Positions 21,305 through 30,609 of a stretch of DNA of 64,000 bases are shown here, piece by piece (within the stretch, counting starts at the first letter, position 1; every line of letters begins with the position of its first letter). Source of the stretch: Fidelibacterota bacterium. GTDB taxonomy: Bacteria; Fidelibacterota; UBA8477; JABMPR01. The notes beneath the pieces are model-generated. The model saw only the letters and a list, made by a program, of their open reading frames with translations. It did no database searches and was not told the DNA's origin. The position numbers and the translations under genes are program-made. The stretch lies in contig JABHBL010000004.1 of assembly GCA_018673925.1 (NCBI GenBank), positions 47,729-111,728 of the forward strand, given 5' to 3'.

Positions 21305-22093
21305 TTAATTCGGTTTAAATATTATTTCTGTTAATCTGAGAAACTCCAGTGGACTGAGTTGCTCTGGTCGCAAATTCAAATCAAACTGATCCTCAATACT
21401 ATCCCGGTCCTTTAAAACTAATTTCAGACTATTTCGTAAAGTTTTTCGCCGCTGATTAAATGCGGCTCTGACAACTTGTCTCAAGTGAGGTTCAAGCTCA
21501 GCTGAAACTGGATTGTCCTGGTCAAAGGAAAAGCGAACAAAACAGGAATCCACATCAGGAATCGGGTAGAACACATGTCGGCTGATATCGAAAAGATATT
21601 CTGTTTTGGCAAAGAGTGCTGCATAGACAGAAAGAATCCCATACACCTTGGAGCCATGGGGAGCAACCAAACGCTTGCCCACTTCTTTTTGCATGAGAAA
21701 ATGGACATCCCCAATGCGTTCATGATGTTCAAAGGCCTGAAGTATCAACTGTGAGGTGATGTAATAGGGGATATTGCCCATGAGCCGAAAATTACCCAGT
21801 TCTGCAGGAGGAGACCATTTCAGAAAGTCTAGATGTTCATATGAAAACGACGGTGTTTCATTTCGAATGGGCTCGAGATATTCACCCATGCGGGGGTCGA
21901 TTTCGATGGCATGGAGCTGTTTCACCCGGGGAGCGAAAAGACGGGTAAGCGCACCAGATCCAGGACCAATTTCCACCATCATATCATCTGGTTGAGGATT
22001 CACGGTCCGCACAAGTTTATCCAGCATGGCAGGATCAGTAATGAAATTTTGACCCCATTTTTTCAGGGCATGTAAATCAGGTCTTAAACCCAT
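21305..22093 (-). CDS. rsmA: 16S rRNA (adenine1518/1519-N6)-dimethyltransferase
   Basis: RsmA (KsgA) dimethylates two adjacent adenines in helix 45 of 16S rRNA late in 30S assembly. The 262-residue product has the N-terminal KKWGQNFITDP, AdoMet motif VEIGPGSGALTRLF, acidic residue in HAIEIDP, catalytic NIPYYIT (motif IV, N-x-PY) and FYPIPDVDSCFVRF. The C-terminal domain has FNQRRKTLRNSL. It closes the envC-holB-ricT-metG-tatD-rsmA run, an order also seen around ksgA in Firmicutes. Confidence 0.95.
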   Translation of the reverse strand: MGLRPDLHALKKWGQNFITDPAMLDKLVRTVNPQPDDMMVEIGPGSGALTRLFAPRVKQLHAIEIDPRMGEYLEPIRNETPSFSYEHLDFLKWSPPAELGNFRLMGNIPYYITSQLILQAFEHHERIGDVHFLMQKEVGKRLVAPHGSKVYGILSVYAALFAKTEYLFDISRHVFYPIPDVDSCFVRFSFDQDNPVSAELEPHLRQVVRAAFNQRRKTLRNSLKLVLKDRDSIEDQFDLNLRPEQLSPLEFLRLTEIIFKPN

Positions 22094-22150
22094 GTGGGAA
22101 ACCTCATCTCACCGAATTGCGACCTTACTGCAATGATCAAAAAAATGGTG

Positions 22151-22927
22151 TTATCCAAGATCATTCAGACCAAAGAAGGCTATTGCATTCCTTGTGGTTG
22201 TTTTGGCCAGATCTTCGACCTTTATGTTTCTCAATGAAGCAATCTTTTCAGCAATGTGGGGGATGTATTTTGGTTCGTTGGGACGTTTTCCGCGATGGGG
22301 GGCTGGTGTGAGAAAGGGGCTGTCGGTCTCCAGCATAAGACGTTCCAGCGGCATGCGTGTAGCCACATCCTGAACGGCTTCATTTTTCTTAAATGTCACG
22401 GTCCCTGTGAAGGAGATGTGATACCCTTTATCCAAAAGAGGTTTGGCTATTTCCCAGGGAGAGGGCCAGCAGTGAAAAACGCCTGATGTATTTCCATGTT
22501 CGAGAATCTGCTGAACGATATCCTGGTCAGCTCCACGATTATGAATAATCGCCGGTTTCCCGGTAGCCAGCGCCAGATCAAGATGATCACGAAAAAAGAT
22601 TTTTTGAACATCAGCTGGAGAGTCGTCCCAATAATAATCCAGACCCGTTTCACCAACAGCCACAACTTTTGGATGAGAGAGCATATCAACAATCTCTTTC
22701 TCCCAGTTTTCAGGTGCTTTTGAACAATCGTTAGGGTGGATTCCAGCGGCTGCATAAATCTGAGGGTGGTCATCAGCCAGACGAATGGCAATTTCAGATG
22801 TGGGGAGGTCAATTCCCACCACCACCATTTTGTGGATGCCCTGTTCAGCAGCCGCATCCAGAACCTCGTTCGTTCTATCCAATAAGGGTTCTATGTTCAG
22901 GTGACAGTGGGTATCTATGAAGTTCAT
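22151..22927 (-). CDS. tatD: TatD-family metal-dependent DNase
   Basis: TatD enzymes are TIM-barrel metallo-deoxyribonucleases involved in DNA repair or degradation. The 258-residue product starts with the metal motif FIDTHCHLN and continues with AAAGIHPND, AVGETGLDYYW, PAIIHNRGA, GVFHCWPS and MLETDSPFLTP, the full set of expected His/Glu/Asp ligands. In this family CHCF is common where this protein has FHCWP. It lies between metG and rsmA, with 72 bases to metG containing a dispersed repeat copy. Confidence 0.93.
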   Translation of the reverse strand: MNFIDTHCHLNIEPLLDRTNEVLDAAAEQGIHKMVVVGIDLPTSEIAIRLADDHPQIYAAAGIHPNDCSKAPENWEKEIVDMLSHPKVVAVGETGLDYYWDDSPADVQKIFFRDHLDLALATGKPAIIHNRGADQDIVQQILEHGNTSGVFHCWPSPWEIAKPLLDKGYHISFTGTVTFKKNEAVQDVATRMPLERLMLETDSPFLTPAPHRGKRPNEPKYIPHIAEKIASLRNIKVEDLAKTTTRNAIAFFGLNDLG

Positions 22928-22952
22928 ATGTATTTTAATTTGGATGTTTATG

Positions 22953-22975
22953 CTTCGATGGGCTCAGCATGACAC
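22953..22975. repeat. Copy of the dispersed 23-bp repeat, between metG and tatD
   Basis: The segment begins CTTCGATGGGCTC and ends GCATGACAC, the reverse complement of the right arm at 7961-7983 with one or two differences. It is intergenic, like the other copies in the window. Confidence 0.6.
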
Positions 22976-22999
22976 ATCCATGACAAACATAACTAAGAG

Positions 23000-24877
23000 T
23001 TATCGAACCTTGGATCCTGGATCAACATCCTTCAATGGAATCAGAGGGGATACTACTTTCCCATCATCCGCAGCTAGAATCATTCCTTGAGAAAGCTCGC
23101 CACGAATCTTGGCAGGTTTCAAATTAGCTACAATGGAGACCGTTTTGCCTACTAGATCCTCTGGTGAATAGTGCTCAGCAATGCCGGCAATCACCTGGCG
23201 TTGTTCAGCACCAAGATCCACTTGCAGCTTCAAGAGTTTATCGGCATTTGGATGTTTCTCGGCCTTAATAATTTTCGCAATCCGAATATCCATTTTCATA
23301 AAATCATCAAAACTGATTTCATCTTTAAGGTCCAGTTTCTCTGGTTCTTCTTCAGGGGCTTCCTGGACTTCGATACGGGGGAAAAGACCATCAGTTTTAC
23401 CCAGTTTGGTCCCAGGTTTATTGTGTCCCCAATCAAACCAGCCCTGCTCACTGAGACGTGCCTGAGCTGAGGTACCCATCACCTCCAACAGTTGTGAGAT
23501 TTTTTCCGGCATGACAGGATACAGGTGAACTGCACTAAGACGTAGAGCTTCTGCAGCATTATACAATACAGCCCCTGCTCGATCTTTATCAGTTTTCATC
23601 AATTTCCAAGGGGCGGTTTCTTCGAGATAGCGGTTGATCTCACGCAAGACATCAAAAACATGGGTGATGGCATAATTCACACGCATTTGATCCAACTCTG
23701 AGCTAACCTTCTCACGCAAAGCAGCTACATGCTGAGCCAGATCTGAATCCACAGGCATGGTTTCGCCTGGATCAGGTAAGACATAATCAAAATTGCGGCC
23801 TAAAAGTTTGGTGATTCGGTTCACCATATTTCCCAGATCATTAGCCAAGTCAGAGTTATAGCGGGTGACAAAACCATCCATAGTAAAGCTGGCATCCTGA
23901 CCTGGAGTCATTTCCCGCATGAGGAAATATCTCAGGGCATCGACACCGTATTCATTGGCAAGATCCAGTGGACGCACAACATTGCCTAGAGATTTAGACA
24001 TTTTAGCGTCTCCCATGAGCCACCAGCCATGGGCAAAAATAGTTTTAGGGAGGGGCAGGTCTGCCGCCATGAGCATGGTTGGCCAATAGACTGCATGGGT
24101 GGTCAGGATATCCTTGCCGATAAGGTGAAAATCTACGGGCCACCATTGCTTGAAATTCTCTTCCTGGTTGGGATAGCCAATTGCCGAAATGTAATTGGTG
24201 AGTGCGTCAAACCAGACATAAGTGACGTACTCATCATCGAAGGGCAACTCAATACCCCAGTTAAGCCGAGCTTTTGGGCGAGAAATACACAGATCGCCCA
24301 ATTCTTGTCTCAGAAAACCCAGAACTTCATTTTTGCGAAACGCTGGCTGAATAAAATCAGGATTGTCATGGATATAGTTAATCAAATCTTCCTGGTAGGC
24401 TGACATTTTGAACCAGTAATTGGATTCAGAGAGACGTTTTACATCTCGCCATTCACCTTCTTCGTATTCCTTATCAGTCAGAAAGCGCTCTTCAGCAACA
24501 GAATACCAACCTTCATAGGTATCCTTATAAATCAAACCTTTGTCCCACAATTTCTGGAGTAAAAAACTCACGACAGACTTGTGATTTTCTTGAGTCGTAC
24601 GAATAAACTGATCATACTGAATATTCAGAGCATCCCACTTTTCCTGGAAACGAACCACATATTCATCCACATGCTGTTGTGGGCTTACACCCCTCTTCTC
24701 AGCAGCCTGTTGGACTTTTTGACCGTGCTCATCTGTACCAGTTAAGAAATACGTTTCATCCCCGAGGGCTCGATGAAAACGGGCCACCACATCTGCTAGG
24801 ATAGTCGTATAAGCATGACCAATGTGGGGTTCATCATTTACATAATAAATAGGGGTGGTAACATAAAAGCGCGACAT
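23000..24877 (-). CDS. metG: Methionyl-tRNA synthetase
   Basis: MetRS charges tRNA-Met. The 625-residue product has the class I HIGH motif in EPHIGHAYTT and KMSKS in AKMSKSLGNVV, the anticodon-binding helical domain, and a C-terminal EMAP/Trbp111-like tRNA-binding OB domain (DFMKMDIRIAKIIKAEKHPN, LKPAKIRGELSQGMILA). The connective peptide (EGWYSVAEERFLTDKE ... YWFKMSAYQ) has no CxxC knuckle, so it belongs to the zinc-less Bacillus/Thermus-related subtype. It lies 6 bases downstream of ricT. Confidence 0.95.
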   Translation of the reverse strand: MSRFYVTTPIYYVNDEPHIGHAYTTILADVVARFHRALGDETYFLTGTDEHGQKVQQAAEKRGVSPQQHVDEYVVRFQEKWDALNIQYDQFIRTTQENHKSVVSFLLQKLWDKGLIYKDTYEGWYSVAEERFLTDKEYEEGEWRDVKRLSESNYWFKMSAYQEDLINYIHDNPDFIQPAFRKNEVLGFLRQELGDLCISRPKARLNWGIELPFDDEYVTYVWFDALTNYISAIGYPNQEENFKQWWPVDFHLIGKDILTTHAVYWPTMLMAADLPLPKTIFAHGWWLMGDAKMSKSLGNVVRPLDLANEYGVDALRYFLMREMTPGQDASFTMDGFVTRYNSDLANDLGNMVNRITKLLGRNFDYVLPDPGETMPVDSDLAQHVAALREKVSSELDQMRVNYAITHVFDVLREINRYLEETAPWKLMKTDKDRAGAVLYNAAEALRLSAVHLYPVMPEKISQLLEVMGTSAQARLSEQGWFDWGHNKPGTKLGKTDGLFPRIEVQEAPEEEPEKLDLKDEISFDDFMKMDIRIAKIIKAEKHPNADKLLKLQVDLGAEQRQVIAGIAEHYSPEDLVGKTVSIVANLKPAKIRGELSQGMILAADDGKVVSPLIPLKDVDPGSKVR

Positions 24878-24883
24878 GGGGTC

Positions 24884-25813
24884 TTAGTTCTTTCTTTCTT
24901 TATAGTCAGCATCCATATGCTTGAGTGCTTTTTTGATGGTTTCGAGATCATGAACTTCGATACCACCCTGCTCATATGAGACAGTACAACGTCCATTGAG
25001 GACATCATTTGAGATGATAGTGCCAAGTCCCTCCTTTGTTTCAAGGGGTAGACCCACCGAAGGAAAATCCTTCATAGCTTCGTGATAAAAATCCCATTCA
25101 AAGCGTAAGCAGCATTTTAGTTTTCCACAGGCACCGCTGAGTTTGCTGGGATTGATGGGCAGGTTTTGATCTTTAGCGTACTGGGTGGTAACTGGCTCAA
25201 AGCCATCCATAAATCGGGAACAGCAGATCTGTTGACCACAGGGACCTTGACCATCCAGACGCCGGGCATAATCGCGAACACCAATCTGCCGCATCTCGAT
25301 GCGGGTTCTAAACTCATAGGCCAAGTCTTTAACAAGTTGCCGAAAATCTACCCGTTCTTCTGCAGTATAGAAAAAAGTCATTTTGCGACGATCAAGCTGA
25401 AACTCAACATCAACCAGTTTCATTTTTAAGCCATTTTTTGCAATGAGTTCCAGTCCACGTTTGAAAGCCTCTGGTTCATCACGTCGATTATTGTGATGCG
25501 TACTTATTTCTTTTTCATTTGCTTTACGGAGGAGCTTGTGAATAGACTCGCCATTTTTACGATTATTAAATTCAGGCTCACTGCTGGGGCATCTGTTACA
25601 CCCCTCAACCTTATTGCAGACCGGTGTGACCAGGCCAATGTCCTCACCAAGTTCGGTTTCAACAACGACATATTCGCCAGATTTCAGAGCTAGACTATCG
25701 GAATTGGTAAAAGTTTCACGACGATTGCCTTTGAAACTAACCTTTATCAATCCTGGTGGTTTGGGATCACCCTGTTCAGAGGGCATTGGGTTGTGCTGTG
25801 CATATTGTGTCAT
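24884..25813 (-). CDS. ricT: PSP1-domain protein, RicT/YaaT family
   Basis: The 309-residue product contains the PSP1 C-terminal domain with the conserved cysteine set of RicT/YaaT proteins (GPCGQQICCSRF, then LSGACGKLKCCLRFEWDFY) and the preceding KLVDVEFQLDRRKMTFFYTA. In Bacillus, RicT works with RicA and RicF in a complex that affects RNase Y activity and carries iron-sulphur clusters; outside Firmicutes the role is unclear. It sits between holB and metG, the same neighbourhood as yaaT in Bacillus. The first 25 residues are poorly conserved, so a slightly later start is possible. Confidence 0.88.
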   Translation of the reverse strand: MTQYAQHNPMPSEQGDPKPPGLIKVSFKGNRRETFTNSDSLALKSGEYVVVETELGEDIGLVTPVCNKVEGCNRCPSSEPEFNNRKNGESIHKLLRKANEKEISTHHNNRRDEPEAFKRGLELIAKNGLKMKLVDVEFQLDRRKMTFFYTAEERVDFRQLVKDLAYEFRTRIEMRQIGVRDYARRLDGQGPCGQQICCSRFMDGFEPVTTQYAKDQNLPINPSKLSGACGKLKCCLRFEWDFYHEAMKDFPSVGLPLETKEGLGTIISNDVLNGRCTVSYEQGGIEVHDLETIKKALKHMDADYKERKN

Positions 25814-25866
25814 TTATTTATATCCTGACCTTTGGTCCAGAGACCGCTGGTTCTATTCTTTTACGT

Positions 25867-27000
25867 TCAATCCTGAGGTACTTGTCCCCGCAGGTGTTTT
25901 CGTAGTTGGAAAAATAAGGCAGTAATTGCGAGCTGCAAATGAACTTTACGTGCTAGGGCGTCCTTTGTGCGCTCGATCGCTTTGATAGCTCCATGACTAT
26001 CACAATCAGGAAACAATTTTTGCATCTGCTGTACCTGGGCTACCCAAAGGGCAGTTTCACCAGGCTTTATGTCTAGGGCCACATCTCTAAAAAAGAGGAT
26101 GAGCAATGATAGAAATTGTTGTCGCGACTCATCATTCTCGAGGTCCTTGTCTTTAAGGAGCAGGGCCTGCTTATGCACGGAAACAAAATCTTCACGGGCC
26201 AATGTGTTCAATGTTGCGCGTATACGGTCCAGCCAAAAAGTATTGTCCTGCTCTGCGTAGGTATGAGCCGCCGCCAGGTCTCCCATGGCCATGCGAGCGC
26301 TGATCTCGGCCTGGACAGCATCGGCACCTTTTTTCTCCACTAGATCATCTCTTATGAGCTTCCAACTCAAATCAGGAATATGATGCATGGAACAACGGGA
26401 GCGAATCGTGTCGGGTAAACGATCGGGGAATTCAGTTGTCAGCAGAAACACGGTCCCTTTTGGAGGCTCTTCTAGAATTTTTAAAAGGGCATTGGCTGCT
26501 TCCACATTCATTCTGTGTGCTCGGAGAATGATGACGATGCGTGTGTTTCCTGGATCGTGAGCGAGATAAATATCTTTTCGCAATTTACGTATAGCCGCGA
26601 TTCTGATATCATTGGCTCCATCAACTTGAAGGTGATAGTAGGGCCATTTAACTTTTTTGCTTAGCTCTTCATTTATCAGAGTCATCTCTCCATCTTTGAT
26701 ACCGGCAAAGGGGTCGGTTTGGCTGGGGGAGCGTCGAGGCAGCGCAAAGATGAGATGTAGAGCGGGATGTTCAAAATTTTGCATTTGTCGGCAGGCCGAA
26801 CATTCTCCACAGGGTTTATTATTTTCTGCTTTGCAATTGAGGATGGTTCCAATGGTCAAAGCCATGGCGTCCTTGCCTACACCTGAATGTCCACTCAGGA
26901 TGTGAGCATGACCAAAACGGCCAGAGCGTATCAGAGACTCCCAATATCGGCGAGTCTGGTCTTGTCCAATTAGATGGTATGGATTTAGCGTTTCAGCCAC
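25867..27000 (-). CDS. holB: DNA polymerase III delta' subunit
   Basis: Delta' is part of the clamp loader. The 377-residue protein has a Walker-A-like loop HSGVGKDAMALTIG, the four-cysteine zinc module (CKAENNKPCGECSACRQ), the ANALLKILEEPPKGTVFLL stretch common to gamma/tau/delta', and the sensor region TIRSRCSMHHIP. The remaining AAA+ lid and collar helices follow. Its first codons overlap the end of the M23/EnvC-like gene by 16 bases, so the two are coupled. Confidence 0.9.
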   Translation of the reverse strand: MAETLNPYHLIGQDQTRRYWESLIRSGRFGHAHILSGHSGVGKDAMALTIGTILNCKAENNKPCGECSACRQMQNFEHPALHLIFALPRRSPSQTDPFAGIKDGEMTLINEELSKKVKWPYYHLQVDGANDIRIAAIRKLRKDIYLAHDPGNTRIVIILRAHRMNVEAANALLKILEEPPKGTVFLLTTEFPDRLPDTIRSRCSMHHIPDLSWKLIRDDLVEKKGADAVQAEISARMAMGDLAAAHTYAEQDNTFWLDRIRATLNTLAREDFVSVHKQALLLKDKDLENDESRQQFLSLLILFFRDVALDIKPGETALWVAQVQQMQKLFPDCDSHGAIKAIERTKDALARKVHLQLAITALFFQLRKHLRGQVPQD

Positions 27001-28178
27001 TTTAGAGGATCTACTTTATTTTTTCCGCGCCAGACTTCAAAATGTAATCGTGCTCCATCAAGACTGCCAGTATCACTCACTTGCGCAATAACCTGATCCC
27101 TGAGCACATATCCATTCATGTTAACCTGAATATTATCGATATGAGCATAAACTGTATAATAGCTATCGCCATGATCGACAATCATGGTATTGCCATAGCC
27201 GGGAATCCAGGTAATGGCTACCACGATTCCATCCAGAACGGCACGAACACCTTTGCCTTTGGGAGCCGCGATATCAATACCAGGATTGGTGGTAACTGTA
27301 CCCAGTTTCTCGTTTTTTTGGGGCCCAAAACGTCCAACGAGTTTGCCTTGTACTGGCCAGCTGAGTTTGCCTTTATGCTTGGCGAATTCTCCCTTGGCTT
27401 GATCCATGGTCATACCGCGTCGTCTTGCCAATTCCCGGAGACGTTCCTGCTTTTTCTTTTCCAGGTCCTCAATCATACCCTGAATTTTTTTGGCCGCGGC
27501 TTTTTTGGTCTTAACCTGTTGCTGCATGCCTTTGCGATCTCGTTTCAGGGTGCTTAGTTGGGATTCTTTTTTCTTCTGCTGAGAAGAAATTTGCCGGCTG
27601 GCTTGCTCTTCTTCACGTATGTTACGTTTGACCTCTCCCAGTCGTCTGGCCAGATTATTTTGATCGCTCCGATTATTCCGAATCATTAGCTGAAGCTCAT
27701 TAAGGGTGATTTCTTCAGCTTTGTTAATGGCAGAGAGATAGGTGGTCCGGCGTAAAGCCTGATGAATATCCCCAGAGGTTAACAACAGGTCGATATCGCG
27801 ATTTTGGCCAAGTTTATAGGCTCGTACGGCACGTCTTGCTGCCCGTTCTTTCATCACCAGGATTTTTTGATCTGTTGTTTGAATGGTTTCGTTAAGCAGG
27901 TTTATCTGGCTTTCCTTGAGTCGTCGTTCTTTTTGAAGTTCTCTTTTTAACTGGGTTACCATGGCGATTTGCTTGTCCAGGTTTTGGATTTGCTTCAGCG
28001 TCGCTTTTTCATCTTTCTGGGTCTTGTTAATCCGCGAATTGAGTCTATCGATTTCCTTGCGAATTTCTTTGAGTTTTTTGGACTGAGAGTTAATGTTTTT
28101 ATCAAGGTCTTCAGTCTGACCATAAGACATGCTGAAGGCAAAGAGTAAAGTAAGCAGTATATAGAGCGCTTTTTTCAT
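26985..28178 (-). CDS. envC: EnvC-like murein hydrolase activator (degenerate LytM/M23)
   Basis: The 397-residue exported protein has a signal peptide (LYILLTLLFAFSMSYG), a long coiled coil of about 240 residues and a C-terminal LytM/M23 domain (NPGIDIAAPKG, YGNTMIVDHGDSYYTVYAHI, LHFEVWRGKNKVDPLKWL). Two zinc ligands of active M23 peptidases are changed: the HxxxD His is Asn in NPGIDI and the first His of the final HxH is Arg in ARLHFEV. That is the pattern of EnvC, which does not cut peptidoglycan itself but activates amidases at the division site under FtsEX control. No ftsEX is in view. Confidence 0.85.
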   Translation of the reverse strand: MKKALYILLTLLFAFSMSYGQTEDLDKNINSQSKKLKEIRKEIDRLNSRINKTQKDEKATLKQIQNLDKQIAMVTQLKRELQKERRLKESQINLLNETIQTTDQKILVMKERAARRAVRAYKLGQNRDIDLLLTSGDIHQALRRTTYLSAINKAEEITLNELQLMIRNNRSDQNNLARRLGEVKRNIREEEQASRQISSQQKKKESQLSTLKRDRKGMQQQVKTKKAAAKKIQGMIEDLEKKKQERLRELARRRGMTMDQAKGEFAKHKGKLSWPVQGKLVGRFGPQKNEKLGTVTTNPGIDIAAPKGKGVRAVLDGIVVAITWIPGYGNTMIVDHGDSYYTVYAHIDNIQVNMNGYVLRDQVIAQVSDTGSLDGARLHFEVWRGKNKVDPLKWLKR

Positions 28179-28439
28179 CAGCGTTTAAACTAAGTGAATT
28201 CGAGTAAAAGCAACAGGGCAAAACCATCAGGATTTTGATTTGGAAAAGGGTGAATCGTTTATTGTTTTCATGAAGATCCAATAGGGTTTTTCGAAGAAGT
28301 TTCGATTTAAATCAGTGAAACGATGTTTGATAAAAGTTGAAATACACCAGTAAATGATTGTTTGCTTTTAGATTTGGCAGTCTAATATTCCACGGAATAG
28401 TCAGGAAAGTCCAATTGGATCAAAAGTGCTAAACACAGG

Positions 28440-28511
28440 AAACTGTGTAAGAGCCTGACGAGTAGGAAGCCGCCTCAGGCGGTATGTTTTAAGAAAGAGG
28501 TATAAGTACAA
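28440..28511 (+). promoter_or_regulatory. Structured 5' leader of the cold-shock gene
   Basis: Two mutually exclusive pairings are visible. CCGCC-TCA-GGCGG (28470-28482) forms a tight hairpin, while GCCTGA (28453-28458) is the exact complement of TCAGGC (28475-28480) inside it. The ribosome binding site AGAAAGAGG follows about 11 bases before the ATG. Cold-shock mRNAs often use temperature-dependent leader folds; that this one does is inference. The rest of 28179-28439 shows no gene. Confidence 0.4.
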
Positions 28512-28724
28512 ATGGCTGAAGAATTAGTCAACGGTGTGGTAAAGTGGTTCAATGACGAAAAAGGTTACGGATTTATTCAGCAGGAAGATGGTCCGGATGT
28601 GTTCGTTCACTACCGTGCAATTAACTCAGAGGGACGTCGTTCTTTGAAAGAAGGACAGAGCGTCACTTTTAACGTTACTCAGGGCGAAAAAGGTCCACAG
28701 GCAGATAACGTTACTCCTGTTTGA
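28512..28724 (+). CDS. Cold-shock domain protein, CspA family
   Basis: This 70-residue single OB-fold protein has both RNA-binding motifs: RNP1 as KGYGFIQQ and RNP2 as VFVHYRAI, with the usual start [15 protein letters not shown]. Such proteins bind single-stranded RNA or DNA and act as RNA chaperones. HYRAI in place of the more common HfSaI is found in several FCB and proteobacterial homologues. The gene stands alone, with a structured leader and a strong terminator 24 bases after the stop. Confidence 0.95.
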   Translation: MAEELVNGVVKWFNDEKGYGFIQQEDGPDVFVHYRAINSEGRRSLKEGQSVTFNVTQGEKGPQADNVTPV

Positions 28725-28747
28725 TTCTTATTTAAGAAATCAATTAG

Positions 28748-28785
28748 AGCGCCGGTCTCAACGCGAGTGCCGGCGCTTTTTATTT
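28748..28785 (+). terminator. Intrinsic terminator of the cold-shock gene
   Basis: The 8-bp GC stem AGCGCCGG/CCGGCGCT (28748-28755 and 28770-28777) is followed by TTTTTATTTTA. Confidence 0.9.
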
Positions 28786-28817
28786 TATCTGGACTATATT
28801 GTTTAAATCAGGTTTAT

Positions 28818-29891
28818 ATGATGAAAGTTAAACCAATCAATACTAAAGACTTTAGCTATAGCAGGGGTCTTCAGTTGCTGCGCGGGTTGGCAGCACTCAT
28901 GATTGTTTTTCTCCATCTCGGGGTTGCTGAATCCAGATATGGATCTGGTGGATGGCAATATCTCAAAGACTTCCGAGTTGGTGCTGCTGGTGTAGACATT
29001 TTTTTTGTTATCAGCGGATTCGTTATGATGCTGGTTATAAAAAACAAAATGATCAGCCCGGTTTTGTTTTTGAAAAACAGACTTTCTCGCATTTATCCCA
29101 ACTACTGGATTTACTTTCTAATTGTTGTTCTGGTGTGGTTGATCCAACCCGGTTGGGTAAATAGCTCCCTTCCAGGTACACCTGACTTTCTCAGTTCACT
29201 CCTCTTGTTTCCATCTTCAGGTCCACCAGTTGTTTCAGTGGCCTGGACCCTTGAGTTTGAAATCTTTTTTTACCTGGTGTTTACGTTCTTTCTGTGGATT
29301 TCCCGCCAATATTTAGCTCCTCTTTTAATAAGCACTTTCACGGTTCTTGTGCTTTTAGGGGTGATTTACCAACCTGAATCACTTCTCCTGGAACGACTAA
29401 CCCATCCACTTCTGTTGGAATTTTCTGCAGGCGTTCTTTTGGGGCGCGTGTTGATGTTAAGGCAAATACCAGGTGCCTGGCTGACCATTCCAGTTGCGGT
29501 TTTAATATTTATCCTGTACCAGACAGGACTTGAACTCATTCAGATATTTCCTGTGGGGATTCATTTGGAACGCCTGGTTAACTTCGGTATACCTGCAGTT
29601 CTGCTGGTGCTTGGTATGGTCAGTTTGGACATGAAATATGATATAGCATATCCCGACCTCTTTATCAAAGTAGGTGATGCTTCTTACACGCTTTATCTTT
29701 CACACATTCTGGTTATTTCTGCTTCAGGAAAGCTGTATCAGGCTTTGGGCCTGAATGAGATTCTCTCCAACTTTATCTTTATAATGGGAATGCTTATTCT
29801 CTGCATCCTCAGTGCGCTTTTGGCATACCGGTATCTTGAGCTGCCCCTCCTGGCCTATGTCAGGAAAGCTCTCAAAAAAACCTCGGAATAA
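28818..29891 (+). CDS. Acyltransferase 3 family membrane protein (OafA/YrhL-like)
   Basis: The protein has about ten transmembrane helices and the family signatures LRGLAALMIVFLHLG (the conserved Arg and His near the start of helix 1), GVDIFFVISGFVM and SRIYPNYW. Such enzymes transfer acetyl or other acyl groups to surface sugars, lipopolysaccharide or peptidoglycan. The start is placed at ATG 28818 (MMKVKPIN); an in-frame ATG at 28767 lies inside the upstream terminator hairpin. It appears to be a single gene with no glycan cluster alongside, so the target is unknown. The gap after it (29892-30027) shows nothing. Confidence 0.87.
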   Translation: MMKVKPINTKDFSYSRGLQLLRGLAALMIVFLHLGVAESRYGSGGWQYLKDFRVGAAGVDIFFVISGFVMMLVIKNKMISPVLFLKNRLSRIYPNYWIYFLIVVLVWLIQPGWVNSSLPGTPDFLSSLLLFPSSGPPVVSVAWTLEFEIFFYLVFTFFLWISRQYLAPLLISTFTVLVLLGVIYQPESLLLERLTHPLLLEFSAGVLLGRVLMLRQIPGAWLTIPVAVLIFILYQTGLELIQIFPVGIHLERLVNFGIPAVLLVLGMVSLDMKYDIAYPDLFIKVGDASYTLYLSHILVISASGKLYQALGLNEILSNFIFIMGMLILCILSALLAYRYLELPLLAYVRKALKKTSE

Positions 29892-30027
29892 ATTTAGGGG
29901 TCACCCCCATTGACCCGTTTTCCTGTCAAGCATGCTTCTGGATAATCCGGCCACTTTTTTGTGGCGAATGCCATTCATTTGGATTTATTTGAGTCCACAC
30001 TGAACCTAACAGCACAAGATCAGGATA

Positions 30028-30507
30028 ATGACACATTCAAACGAATTACTGATAGAGCGATTTTATAAGGCCTTTTCCGAAAAGGATAGTCAGGTGATGA
30101 CGGATAGCTATCACCCCGAGGCTGTCTTTGATGATCCAGTGTTTCAACATCTCCAGGGTTCAGAGATCGGGAATATGTGGACCATGCTGTGTCTCCAATC
30201 TTCATCACTTGAGATTACGTTTGAGAACATTCACGCAGATGAGGAAAAGGGACAGGCAGACTGGTCTGCGAAATACACTTTTGGTAAAGCCAGAAGAAAG
30301 GTTCACAATCAAATCCATGCTGAATTCACATTTAAGGATGGAAAAATTTTAAAACATATAGACCATTTTGATTTTTGGAAATGGAGCAGGATGGCCTTAG
30401 GTCCACTGGGATTATTGATGGGGTGGAATTCTGTGGTGAAGGTAAATATTCGTAAACAGGCCATGGCCAATTTGACCAAATTTATAACAATCACAAAAAA
30501 CACGTAA
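30028..30507 (+). CDS. SnoaL-like/NTF2-fold protein
   Basis: The 159-residue product follows the NTF2/SnoaL pattern: an N-terminal helix (ELLIERFYKAFSEKDSQVM), YHPEAVFDDPVF, a central ADWSAKYTF strand pair and a final strand HAEFTFKDGKILKHIDHFDFWKW (first part conserved as 'F.F.dGkI..h.D.fd.w'). These small cone-shaped proteins include isomerases, hydrolases and ligand binders; no catalytic set can be assigned. FxKW and the basic C-terminus resemble homologues found widely in Proteobacteria and Bacteroidota. Confidence 0.8.
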   Translation: MTHSNELLIERFYKAFSEKDSQVMTDSYHPEAVFDDPVFQHLQGSEIGNMWTMLCLQSSSLEITFENIHADEEKGQADWSAKYTFGKARRKVHNQIHAEFTFKDGKILKHIDHFDFWKWSRMALGPLGLLMGWNSVVKVNIRKQAMANLTKFITITKNT

Positions 30508-30609
30508 AATACTTGTGTAAGTCCATTCTTTCTGTTATAGAAAGCGCGAAACAGCAGGGAAAAACATTTTGCTGATTTTTGAAGAATAAACGAGGAGAAG
30601 TCTCGAGAT

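Noticed and set aside
27000..28178. Active M23 endopeptidase
   Set aside because: Two zinc ligands are replaced (Asn for the first His, Arg in the last HxH), as in non-catalytic EnvC activators.
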